DNA of 64,000 nt, from assembly GCF_900102905.1 (NCBI RefSeq), contig NZ_FNFV01000001.1, forward strand, positions 7,501 to 71,500, written 5' to 3'. The position numbers were made by a program, and so were the translations under genes. Shown in pieces: positions 11,229-18,530 of the stretch (positions are counted from its first letter, which is position 1; every line of letters starts with the position of its first letter). The notes under the pieces are model-generated. The model was not told where the DNA came from. It did no database searches and was given only the letters and a program-made list of their open reading frames with translations. This stretch comes from Meinhardsimonia xiamenensis (GTDB taxonomy: Bacteria; Pseudomonadota; Alphaproteobacteria; Rhodobacterales; Rhodobacteraceae).

Positions 11229-11271
11229 CGCTTCTCGGCAAATTGCCTTCCGCCCCACATCGGCACCACGC

Positions 11272-11973
11272 CTAAAGCCAAGGGTCCGCCCCCTTCGTCA
11301 CCAGAACCATCGAGAAATAGGGCGCCTCGTCGGGTGCCGCGCCAAGCGGGCAGACGCGCTCCACCCCAAGCGTCGCCCGCTCCACATAGACGGCCTTGTC
11401 GGCAAGCCCCTCACCCGCGAGAAGCGCGCGCAGACGGGGCAGGTGCCGCCCCACCTTCATGATCGCCACGGTCTCGGCGCCCTCGAGCCGCCGGCGCATT
11501 TCCTCGTCGCTCAGAGGGCCGGGCAACACGGTGAGCGCCTCGTTCCGGGCAACCAGCGGGCGCCCGGCCGCCGCGGCACAGGCGGTGAGGGAGGTGACGC
11601 CCGGGACCACCACCACCTCGAAACGCGAAGCGAGGCGGGCGTGGAGATACATGAAGGAGCCGTAGAACAGCGGATCACCCTCGCACAGGCACACCACGTC
11701 GCGCTCCGCTTCGAGCTCGGCGCCAATGCGCGCCGCACCGGCGTCATAGGCGGCCTGCGCGGGTTCGCGGGCGGACGTCATCGGCACCTCGATGGCAATC
11801 TCGCGCGCCTCGGCCGGGATCACCGCGGCAACCACGGAACGCGCGAAGCTCTCCGCCCCCGGCAGGCAGGGGTAGGCGACGACCTCGGCCTGTTCGATCA
11901 GCCTCAGCGCCTTCAGCGTCAGAAGCTCCGGGTCACCGGGGCCGACGCCGATGCCGTAAAGCGTGCCGCTCAT
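11272..11973 (-). CDS. cobI: Precorrin-2 C20-methyltransferase
   Basis: The ATG at 11973 overlaps the cobL stop (ATGA) and gives the family start MSGTLYGIGVGPGDPELLTLKALRLI; the six codons upstream are inside cobL and not conserved. The 233-residue SAM-dependent enzyme methylates precorrin-2 at C-20 to give precorrin-3A. Family landmarks include VVAYPCLPGAESFARSV, CLCEGDPLFYGSFMYLHARL and VPGVTSLTACAAAAGRPL. It is translationally coupled to cobL upstream. A 175-base gap rich in palindromes separates it from the cbiG-cobJ fusion. Confidence 0.96.
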   Translation of the reverse strand: MSGTLYGIGVGPGDPELLTLKALRLIEQAEVVAYPCLPGAESFARSVVAAVIPAEAREIAIEVPMTSAREPAQAAYDAGAARIGAELEAERDVVCLCEGDPLFYGSFMYLHARLASRFEVVVVPGVTSLTACAAAAGRPLVARNEALTVLPGPLSDEEMRRRLEGAETVAIMKVGRHLPRLRALLAGEGLADKAVYVERATLGVERVCPLGAAPDEAPYFSMVLVTKGADPWL

Positions 11974-13172
11974 GCCTTCACCAGCCGCCACTGCGTCACA
12001 GGCATCATCGGGCGCCAGCCGGTCATGCGGCCCACCGGCTCGGCGCGGGCCACGGCAAGGCGCACGAGCTCGCCACCGCGCGCCGCCTGAAGGCGCATGA
12101 GTTCCGCCTCCGACTGGAGCGTCACCGCATTCGCCACCAGCCGGCCGAAGGGCTTGAGCGCGGCCCAGGCCGCCTCCACCACCGCCTCCGAAAGCCCGCC
12201 GCCGATGAATACGGCATCAGGCGCGGGCAGCCCCGCCAGCGCCTCGGGCGCGCGGCCCGGCACGATGTTGAGCTTCGGCGCACCCAGCGCAGCGGCGTTT
12301 GCCGCCGCCAGCGCCCGGCGGTCGGGGCGCGGCTCAAGCGCGATGGCCTGCGCCTCGCGCGCCGCGCGCATCCACTCCACCGAGACCGAGCCCGAGCCTG
12401 CGCCGATGTCCCACAACAGCGCGCCGGGCATCGGCATCAGCGCCGCGAGCGTCACCGCGCGCACCTCGCGTTTCGTCATCCGCCCGTCATGAGCGAAAAC
12501 CTCGTCGGGCAGCCCCGGCACGCGCGCAAGCACCTCCGCCCCCGGCCCGGCCACGCATTCCACCGCCAAGGTGTTGAAGTCCGGCACCTCCTTGCGCCAT
12601 TCCTCGGCGATGCCGTCAAAGCGCTGCTCGCGCAGCCCGCCCATGGCTGCGAACACCGTCATCGGCGAGCGCCCATAGCCGCGCTCGGTGAGAATGCGCG
12701 CGATCTCGCCGGGCGTGTCGGAGCCGGTGGTCAGGATCAGAAGCCGTCGGCCGGGCATGACGAAGGGGATCATCTGCTGCACCGGGCGGCCGTGGACGGT
12801 GAGCGTCTCCACATCCGGCAGGCTCCAGCCGAGCCGGGCGGCGGCAAGCTGGAAGGCCGAAAGCTGCGGGTGATAGACGATCTCCTCGACCGGGATCGCC
12901 CGGCCGATGCGCGCGCCCACCGAATACCAGAGCGGATCGCCCGTTGCGAGCACCACCACCCGGCGCCCCTTGAGGCTCTTCAGCGTGTCGATGAGCGCGT
13001 CAAACGGCGAAGGCCAGGCGATGCGCTCGGCCTTGACGGCATCCGACAGCCGGTGATGCCGGTCGCCGCCGATGATGACCTCGGCCGCCTCCACCACGGC
13101 GCGGGTGGCCGGCCGCAACCCCTCCATCCCGTCCTCGCCAATACCGACAATATGCAGCCAGGGCGCGGTCAT
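11970..13172 (-). CDS. cobL: Precorrin-6Y C5,15-methyltransferase (decarboxylating)
   Basis: The 400-residue protein is the bifunctional form. The N-terminal CbiE-like domain (about 1-200; WLHIVGIGEDGMEGL, EVIIGGDRHH, VLATGDPLWYSVGARI) methylates C-5, and the C-terminal CbiT-like domain (about 205-400; MTKREVRAVTLAALMPMPGALLWDIGAGSGSVSVEWMRA) methylates C-15 with decarboxylation of the C-12 acetate. The SAM-binding GAGSGS of the CbiT part is intact. It overlaps both neighbours by ATGA (cobH upstream, cobI downstream), as expected for a coupled operon. Confidence 0.97.
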   Translation of the reverse strand: MTAPWLHIVGIGEDGMEGLRPATRAVVEAAEVIIGGDRHHRLSDAVKAERIAWPSPFDALIDTLKSLKGRRVVVLATGDPLWYSVGARIGRAIPVEEIVYHPQLSAFQLAAARLGWSLPDVETLTVHGRPVQQMIPFVMPGRRLLILTTGSDTPGEIARILTERGYGRSPMTVFAAMGGLREQRFDGIAEEWRKEVPDFNTLAVECVAGPGAEVLARVPGLPDEVFAHDGRMTKREVRAVTLAALMPMPGALLWDIGAGSGSVSVEWMRAAREAQAIALEPRPDRRALAAANAAALGAPKLNIVPGRAPEALAGLPAPDAVFIGGGLSEAVVEAAWAALKPFGRLVANAVTLQSEAELMRLQAARGGELVRLAVARAEPVGRMTGWRPMMPVTQWRLVKA

Positions 13173-13819
13173 TGCATCTCTCCGGGCAGGGGCGCGGCGA
13201 GCGCGTTCACCGCCGCCGCCGCCATGGCCGAGCCGCCGCGCCGCCCGCGCAGCGCCACGAAGTCGCAGCCGCGCGGGTTGGCCGCGAGTTCCGCCTTCGC
13301 CTCCGCCGCACCGACGAAACCGACAGGAAAGCCGAGGATCAGCGCCGGCCGCGGCCAGCCCTCGTCAAGAAGCTCCAGAAGATGAAAGAGCGCCGTCGGC
13401 GCATTGCCGATGGCCACCACCGCCCCCTCGATGCGCTCACGCCAAAGCTCCACCGCCGCGGCCGAGCGGGTGTTGCCGATTTCGGCCGCGCGCTCGGCCA
13501 CACCGGGCTCATTGAGCGTGACAAGCACCTCGTTGCCGGCGGGCAGGAGGCCCCGGATGATACCGGCCGCCACCATCTCGCAGTCGCAGATCACCGGCGC
13601 CCCGGCCGCAAGCGCGGCGCGCCCCGCCTCATAGGCGCCGGGCGAGAAGGCGAGCCGGTCGGCCACCTCGACCATGCCACAGGCGTGGATCACCCGCATC
13701 GCCAGCCGGTCCATCCCCGGCGGAAAGCGCTCGAGCCGCGCCTCGCGCCGCACGGTCTCGAAGCTCTGGGCGTAGATGCGCGCGGGATCGCGCTCGTAGG
13801 GGCGCATGGGCCGCTTCAT
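13169..13819 (-). CDS. cobH: Precorrin-8X methylmutase
   Basis: The start at 13819 is set by the ATGA overlap with the cbiX stop; an ATG four codons later is also possible. The 216-residue CobH/CbiC protein moves the methyl group from C-11 to C-12 to form hydrogenobyrinic acid. The catalytic His lies in MRVIHACGMVEVADRL (H45), and the conserved DCEMVAAGI, AIGNAPTALF and GFPVGFVGAAEAK motifs are present. It is coupled to cobL downstream. Confidence 0.97.
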   Translation of the reverse strand: MKRPMRPYERDPARIYAQSFETVRREARLERFPPGMDRLAMRVIHACGMVEVADRLAFSPGAYEAGRAALAAGAPVICDCEMVAAGIIRGLLPAGNEVLVTLNEPGVAERAAEIGNTRSAAAVELWRERIEGAVVAIGNAPTALFHLLELLDEGWPRPALILGFPVGFVGAAEAKAELAANPRGCDFVALRGRRGGSAMAAAAVNALAAPLPGEMQ

Positions 13820-15021
13820 CCCTTCAGCCGCCGCACGCTTTCCGGCCCGAGCGGGTGATCGGCATGCGGATAGGGCGGGTGATGGTGATGATGGTGATGA
13901 TGGTCGCCGTGACCGTGATGATGGTGATGGTGGTGGTGATGCCGAGGATCGGCCTCGAGCCGGCAGAGCCCGGTGCAGAAGTTTTCGCACAAGCTGCAGT
14001 CGGCCACGTTCGAGCCCGGCGCGCTCGCCCCCTGTCCCTCGACATGATGATGATGGCTCTCCTGCACCGCGCCCACCTCGGTCTCGAAGCCAAGCACCTC
14101 GATGCGGTACTTGCACAGAACGCAGGTGGGCGGCGGCACCTCGCCGAAGAACGCGCCGCCCCGCTCCTCGGGACGAATGTGCCTGTGCGCCCCGTCGCCC
14201 AGGCTCAGCACCTGCTCGCGGTAGGGGCAAATGCCGCAGTTGGGGATGGGCGCGCCGCTGTCGAGCTCCCGCACCCGCTCGGCGAAGGTCTCCAGCACCT
14301 TCGGGTGATCGCCCAGGTAACGGGCCTTGACGAAGTCGATGCCCGGCGTCTCGGCCGCGACCATGTCGGTGAAGCCGTAGATGCGGTCGATGAGAATGCC
14401 CGAGAACAGGAAATACGGAAACACCACGACCCGCCGGTAGCCGAGCCGGGCGACATGACGCAGGCAGGGCTCCACGAGCGGAAAGGTCACGCCCGAGTAG
14501 CCCACCTCGCACCAGCCGAAGCCCAAGCCCTCCCACAGCATCCGCGCGATCTTGGCGACATTGGCATTGGCGTCGGGGTCCGAGGCGCCGCGGCCGATGA
14601 CGACGAGGCAGGTCTCGGTCAGCGGCACCGGTCCCGAGCGCGCATCGGCCTCGGCCACCGCCTCCATGATGCGCGCGCCCGCGGCGGCGATCATCTTCGG
14701 ATCAACGCCCAGCTCGCGCCCGTAGCGCACCTCGATACCGTGCTCGAGCGCATAGGCGTTGAGCACCGAGGGGATGTCGTTCTTGGTGTGCATGGCGGCA
14801 AAGAGCATCCCCGGCACGGCAAGAATGCGCTCGCAGCCCTTCTCGCGCAGCCGGTCGAGCCCGGCACGGATCACCGGGTTGGCGAATTCCAGATAGCCAT
14901 GCTCCACTTCCCAGTCCAGCGGAAGCCACGCAGGCAGCCTGGCCGCAAAGGCAGCAAACTCGTCCACCGCGGCCTGGCTTCGCGAGCCGTGACCGCAGAG
15001 CATCACGCCGGTCTTCGTCAC
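13816..15021 (-). CDS. cbiX: Long-form sirohydrochlorin cobaltochelatase CbiX with Cys motifs and His-rich tail
   Basis: The 401-residue protein carries two tandem CbiX chelatase domains (about 1-125, beginning TGVMLCGHGSRSQAAVDEFAAF, and about 130-270). After these come several CxxC-type motifs (CGICPYR, CVLCKY, CSLCENFCTGLC) that could bind an iron-sulfur cluster, as in long CbiX forms. The tail is exceptionally His-rich: runs of nine (361-369) and eight (374-381) His with further His around, probably for metal storage or delivery. CbiX inserts cobalt early, into sirohydrochlorin or factor II, in the oxygen-independent route. The stop overlaps the cobH start. Confidence 0.9.
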   Translation of the reverse strand: MTKTGVMLCGHGSRSQAAVDEFAAFAARLPAWLPLDWEVEHGYLEFANPVIRAGLDRLREKGCERILAVPGMLFAAMHTKNDIPSVLNAYALEHGIEVRYGRELGVDPKMIAAAGARIMEAVAEADARSGPVPLTETCLVVIGRGASDPDANANVAKIARMLWEGLGFGWCEVGYSGVTFPLVEPCLRHVARLGYRRVVVFPYFLFSGILIDRIYGFTDMVAAETPGIDFVKARYLGDHPKVLETFAERVRELDSGAPIPNCGICPYREQVLSLGDGAHRHIRPEERGGAFFGEVPPPTCVLCKYRIEVLGFETEVGAVQESHHHHVEGQGASAPGSNVADCSLCENFCTGLCRLEADPRHHHHHHHHHGHGDHHHHHHHHPPYPHADHPLGPESVRRLKG

Positions 15022-15024
15022 GGC

Positions 15025-15258
15025 TCAGCCCTCCTGGGCCTCGGCCTCGGCCGTCTCCGACTCGCCCTCGTCGGCCTCCGCCTGTTCCGACCCGCGGCGC
15101 CGGTCGCGCAACAGGCTCCACAGCGCGATGCCAAGCCCCAGCGCGATTGCCGCTCCCGCAATCCAGTGGTCATGCCCGCCCGATGCGGCAATGTGGCCCG
15201 GGTGAGCCGCCGCCGTGACCGGCATCAGAAGGATCGGCAGGGTGAAGAATCGGATCAT
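15025..15258 (-). CDS. Small His-containing membrane protein at the head of the cob operon
   Basis: The 77-residue product has a cleavable signal peptide (MIRFFTLPILLMPVTAAAHPGH, likely cut after AAA), then a periplasmic His-containing stretch (HPGHIAASGGHDHW), one membrane helix (AGAAIALGLGIALWSLL) and an acidic Glu-rich C-terminus. Similar short proteins accompany cobalamin genes in Rhodobacterales (I recall a DUF6732-type family, not checked). The His cluster beside the membrane hints at a role in cobalt handling, which is inference. It starts 3 bases upstream of cbiX and is the first gene of the operon. Confidence 0.72.
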   Translation of the reverse strand: MIRFFTLPILLMPVTAAAHPGHIAASGGHDHWIAGAAIALGLGIALWSLLRDRRRGSEQAEADEGESETAEAEAQEG

Positions 15259-15605
15259 CGCGGCATCCTCTTGTCAGGCGCGCCAAAGCCAGCGAGGCCG
15301 CGCGCTGCCGCGTGACGATGCGGAGTGGAACCCCCGGATTGGGTCGATCCCGTGCCGCCAACCTCTCTGACCCCGGCGGGGTGTCGTCGCACCCGTTATA
15401 GGCGCGACGGGCCAAGGGCGCAAATCGAAATCGCGACGGCTTCGGAAACGGAAGCGGCAACGCGCGCGCCGGCGCAGCCGGTGCGCAGACGCAGCCTGTG
15501 CGCAGACGCAGAACTCCCTGCGCGCTGCACTGCGGTTGCCGCCGCGCTCGGGGCCATTAGCTTGCCACGGAACGGTAAGCGACCAGCGTAAGACAGGAGG
15601 CCGGC
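15259..15605. other. Divergent non-coding region between the cob operon and yqjG
   Basis: No gene was found in these 347 bases. They must hold the promoters of the leftward cob operon and the rightward glutathionyl-hydroquinone reductase. On the minus strand no cobalamin riboswitch core could be recognised, unlike at cbtB. A 14-base sequence, GTGCGCAGACGCAG, is repeated in tandem at 15481-15494 and 15498-15511 (17-base period) and could be a regulator site. A good Shine-Dalgarno (CAGGAGG) precedes the rightward gene. Confidence 0.6.
15481..15511. repeat. Tandem 14-base direct repeat (17-base period)
   Basis: GTGCGCAGACGCAG occurs twice without mismatch, separated by three bases. It lies about 95 bases upstream of the hydroquinone reductase start and about 220 upstream of the cob operon start, in a region with no coding. 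Its function is unknown. Confidence 0.7.
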
Positions 15606-16580
15606 ATGGGCCAGATGATCGACGGCAAATGGGTCGCGGGGCCCATCGACACACGCCAGACGGGCGGCGAATTCCGGCGGGAGCCCACGGTGTTTCACAG
15701 CTGGATCACGCCTGATGGCCGCCCCGGCCCGACCGGCGAAGGCGGTTTTGCCGCGGAATCGGGGCGCTATCACCTCTATGTCTCCTACGCCTGCCCCTGG
15801 GCGCACCGCACGCTGATCTTCCGGGCGCTCAAGGGGCTCGAGCCGCACATCTCCATCTCGGCCGTCCATCCCGACATGCTCGACGACGGCTGGACCTTCG
15901 ACACCGGCTTTCCGGGCGCCACCGGCGACACGCTCTACGGGCTGAAATACCTGCGCGAGATCTACGCCCGCGCCGATCCGCACTACACCGGCCGCGTTAC
16001 CGTGCCCGTGCTGTGGGACAAGGAGCGCGAGACGATCGTCTCCAACGAATCGGCCGAGATCATCCGCATGTTCAACTCGGCCTTCGACCACATCACCGGC
16101 AACAGCGACGACTACTGGCCTGAGGATCTGCGCGCCGCCATCGAGCCGGTCAACGCGCGCATCTACGAGACGGTCAACAACGGCGTCTACCGCGCCGGTT
16201 TCGCCTCGAGCCAGAGCGCCTACGACGCTGCCGCGACGGCGCTCTTCGGCACGCTCGACTGGCTCGAGGAACGACTGGCGACCAACCGCTACCTGATGGG
16301 AGAGCGCATCACCGAAGCCGACTGGCGGCTGTTCCCGACGCTGGCGCGCTTCGACACGGTCTATCACACCCATTTCAAGTGCAACCGCGCGCGCATCGTC
16401 GATTATCCCAATCTCTGGGCCTATGCGCGCGAGCTCTGGCAGTGGCCGGGGGTCGCCGGCGTCACCCGGCTCGATCACGCGCGGCGGCACTACTACTACA
16501 GCCACGAGAGCATCAACCCGAACCGCATCGTGCCGCTCTGCCCCGAGATCGACTGGCAGGCGCCGCACGGCCGGGGATGA
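15606..16580 (+). CDS. yqjG: Glutathionyl-hydroquinone reductase (YqjG/ECM4-type glutathione transferase)
   Basis: The 324-residue product belongs to the xi-class glutathione transferases. The catalytic Cys is C63 in YVSYACPWAHRTLI, the signature that distinguishes this group from Ser/Tyr transferases. The C-terminal helical domain has the family's WPEDLRAAIEPVNARIYETVNNGVYRAGFA and ITEADWRLFPTLARFD motifs. It reduces glutathionyl-hydroquinones with glutathione in the cytosol. The ATG has AGGAGG 6 bases upstream. It ends 9 bases before a convergent receiver-like gene. Confidence 0.93.
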   Translation: MGQMIDGKWVAGPIDTRQTGGEFRREPTVFHSWITPDGRPGPTGEGGFAAESGRYHLYVSYACPWAHRTLIFRALKGLEPHISISAVHPDMLDDGWTFDTGFPGATGDTLYGLKYLREIYARADPHYTGRVTVPVLWDKERETIVSNESAEIIRMFNSAFDHITGNSDDYWPEDLRAAIEPVNARIYETVNNGVYRAGFASSQSAYDAAATALFGTLDWLEERLATNRYLMGERITEADWRLFPTLARFDTVYHTHFKCNRARIVDYPNLWAYARELWQWPGVAGVTRLDHARRHYYYSHESINPNRIVPLCPEIDWQAPHGRG

Positions 16581-16589
16581 GGCAAGCGC

Positions 16590-16949
16590 CTAGCGCATTG
16601 CGTAATGGTCAACCACGGCGGCCAGATCCTCGGGCGAGATCCCGGAGGGCAGGAAGGCGCAGGCATTGCCCACATGGCGAAAGATCGAGCCGTCCGAAAA
16701 GAAGCTGGTGTTGGTGACGAACACCACGCGCGCCCCGGGCTGGCGGTAGCTGGCGTAATCGGCGACAGCCAGGGCGCTCCCCTGCGCCAGCATCAGATTG
16801 AGCACGATCACGTCGATGACCCGCTTCTGCAGGACAGCGATTGCCTCGGCCTGCGTCGTGACCAGACATACCTCGGCCCCCAGACGCTCGAGATGCGCGC
16901 GCCAGATGCCCGCAAGCGCGGCATTGCTCTCGACGATCAGAACTCTCAT
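16590..16949 (-). CDS. Stand-alone receiver-like protein with degenerate phosphorylation site
   Basis: The 119-residue product aligns over its whole length with a CheY-type receiver domain (MRVLIVESNAALAGIWRAHLERLG, then VIDVIVLNLMLAQGSALAV, then ARVVFVTNTSFF). The phosphate-accepting Asp is replaced by Asn (N51 in VLNLML), the usual acidic pair is reduced to ES at 7-8, and the conserved Lys near the end is replaced (FLPSG). The Thr switch residue (T79) is kept. So it probably cannot be phosphorylated in the normal way and may act as a constitutive or inhibitory partner. No output domain is attached. A CtrA-like site lies upstream. Confidence 0.8.
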   Translation of the reverse strand: MRVLIVESNAALAGIWRAHLERLGAEVCLVTTQAEAIAVLQKRVIDVIVLNLMLAQGSALAVADYASYRQPGARVVFVTNTSFFSDGSIFRHVGNACAFLPSGISPEDLAAVVDHYAMR

Positions 16950-17016
16950 GCTGCCATTCTCCGACGACAGCGCAGCAAATGGCCGGCTGTCGCGGGCGCA
17001 ACCTCCCCCCGAATTG

Positions 17017-17032
17017 CTAACGAAGGGTTAAC
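17017..17032 (-). promoter_or_regulatory. Candidate CtrA-binding site upstream of the receiver gene
   Basis: The plus strand reads CTAA, seven bases, then TTAAC; the minus strand reads TTAA, seven bases, TTAG. This differs by one base from the CtrA consensus TTAA-N7-TTAA(C). It is about 70 bases upstream of the receiver start at 16949. In an A/T-poor genome such a match is uncommon, but it is a short motif. Confidence 0.35.
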
Positions 17033-17167
17033 GCTTTGGTCATCTTCGTGAAGCAGGCGTAAAGCCGCCGCATCCGATAGTCGCCGCGCCTCACCCGATG
17101 CCTCCTTCGCCCTTGCGCCGGATGCGCGAATCCGCTTCATGGCGCCGACGCAAGGGCTGGGGCGACA

Positions 17168-17542
17168 ATGACCATCACCTGGATCACCGTCTGCGACACC
17201 TGCAAGCGCGAGGGCTGGGATGCCGCCGCGCAGCCCCAGACGGATGGCGAGGCACTGGCCGCGCTGATCGAGGCCGCGGCGCGCAACTGCACCCATCTCA
17301 GAGTGCGCCGCCACAGCTGCCTGATGGGCTGCGGGCGGGGCTGCAATGTCACGATCCAGGCGCGGGGCAAGATCGGCTACACGCTGGGCGACTTCATCCC
17401 CTGTCCCGAAGCCGCTGAAGCCATCGTCGCCTATGCCAGACTTCATGCCGAGAGCGCCACGGGCCAGGTTCCCTACCGGCAGTGGCCGCAGGAGGTGAAG
17501 GGACACTTCATCACCCGGCACCCCCCGCTGCCTGAAGACTGA
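17168..17542 (+). CDS. DUF1636 Cys-rich protein (1)
   Basis: The 124-residue protein has the DUF1636 pattern: an N-terminal CDTC (C9, C12), a central [11 protein letters not shown] (C51, C55, C59) and the conserved KIGYTLGDF and C-terminal [10 protein letters not shown]. The Cys spacing resembles thioredoxin-fold [2Fe-2S] proteins, so a small metal- or cluster-binding protein is likely; no activity is established. DUF1636 genes usually sit beside cobalamin genes, and here it is 13 bases upstream of cobD. A second, different member lies at 24480-24833. Confidence 0.82.
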   Translation: MTITWITVCDTCKREGWDAAAQPQTDGEALAALIEAAARNCTHLRVRRHSCLMGCGRGCNVTIQARGKIGYTLGDFIPCPEAAEAIVAYARLHAESATGQVPYRQWPQEVKGHFITRHPPLPED

Positions 17543-17555
17543 GGCGGGCGCACGG

Positions 17556-18482
17556 ATGCCGGCAAACGCGCTGATGCTCCTGCCCGCACTTCTGCTGGAC
17601 GCGATCCTTGGCGAGCCGCGCTTGCTCTGGTCGCGCCTGCCGCACCCCGCGGTGCTCATGGGCCGGCTTATCGACGCGCTCGAGAGGCGCCTCAACCGGG
17701 GCCGCTGGCGGCGCGCCAAGGGCGTTCTCGCGCTTGCCCTCCTGATCGGCGCAAGCTGCGCCGCTGCCGTCGCAATCGGGGCGCTTCCGCTTGCGCCGGT
17801 CTGGGAAATCCTCGCCGCCGCCGTTCTCCTTGCCCAGCGCAGCCTTGCCGATCATGTCGCCGCCGTGGCGGAAGCGCTCGAGCGCTCCCTGACCGAAGGC
17901 CGCCGTGCCGTAGCCCGCATCGTCGGCCGCGACACCGCCGAGCTTGACGGCCCCGGCGTCGCCCGGGCCGCCATCGAAAGCGCGGCGGAGAACCTCTCGG
18001 ACGGGGTGATCGCGCCTGCGTTCTGGTTTCTCCTCGCCGGTCTGCCCGGCCTTGCGATCTACAAGGCCGTCAACACCGCCGACAGCATGATCGGCTACCA
18101 CGATGCCCGCTTCGAGCAATTCGGCTGGGCCGCGGCGCGGCTCGATGACCTGCTCAACTGGATTCCCGCGCGGCTCACCGCGCTTCTGTGCATCGTCGCC
18201 GGTCTCAGCTGGCCAAACTGGCGCGAACTCGTCGCCGATGCCCGCCGCCACCGCTCGCCCAATGCCGGCTGGCCGGAGGCGGCGCTCGCGCGCGTGCTCG
18301 GCGTGGCGCTCGCGGGGCCGCGCAGTTACGGGGGCGTGCGGCGCGCCTATCCCTTCGTCAACCCGGACGGAAGGACGGCAATCGGCGCCGGCGAAATCCG
18401 CGCGGCGGTCTCGATGCTGTGGCGGGTCTGGGCGCTGTTCACGGCGCTCGTGGCGATGCTCGCGGCCTTGGCGGTTGTCTGA
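17556..18482 (+). CDS. cobD: Adenosylcobinamide-phosphate synthase CobD/CbiB
   Basis: The 308-residue integral membrane protein attaches (R)-1-amino-2-propanol or its phosphate to adenosylcobyric acid. Family features are the start [32 protein letters not shown], the segment [62 protein letters not shown], and four to five hydrophobic helices. The length is normal. It follows the DUF1636 gene by 13 bases and probably shares its transcript. Confidence 0.96.
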   Translation: MPANALMLLPALLLDAILGEPRLLWSRLPHPAVLMGRLIDALERRLNRGRWRRAKGVLALALLIGASCAAAVAIGALPLAPVWEILAAAVLLAQRSLADHVAAVAEALERSLTEGRRAVARIVGRDTAELDGPGVARAAIESAAENLSDGVIAPAFWFLLAGLPGLAIYKAVNTADSMIGYHDARFEQFGWAAARLDDLLNWIPARLTALLCIVAGLSWPNWRELVADARRHRSPNAGWPEAALARVLGVALAGPRSYGGVRRAYPFVNPDGRTAIGAGEIRAAVSMLWRVWALFTALVAMLAALAVV

Positions 18483-18530
18483 GGCGCCGCGCCTGATAAC
18501 CTCGGCGCACATCGTATCCAGAGGATTGCC

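Noticed and set aside
11093-11281. A 62-codon frame between cobI and the cbiG-cobJ fusion
   Set aside because: It reads through the inverted repeats, has no ribosome-binding site or conserved sequence and overlaps both neighbours; it is better explained as non-coding repeat.
13858-13941. CRISPR-like or minisatellite repeat
   Set aside because: The repeats encode the His runs in CbiX in frame; unit length is 3-6 bases with no spacers.
15300-15420. Cobalamin riboswitch in the cob operon leader (minus strand)
   Set aside because: No B12 box (GCCRCTG/ GCCCCGCAACTGT-like) or other core element could be found by eye, in contrast to the clear match at 23370-23555.
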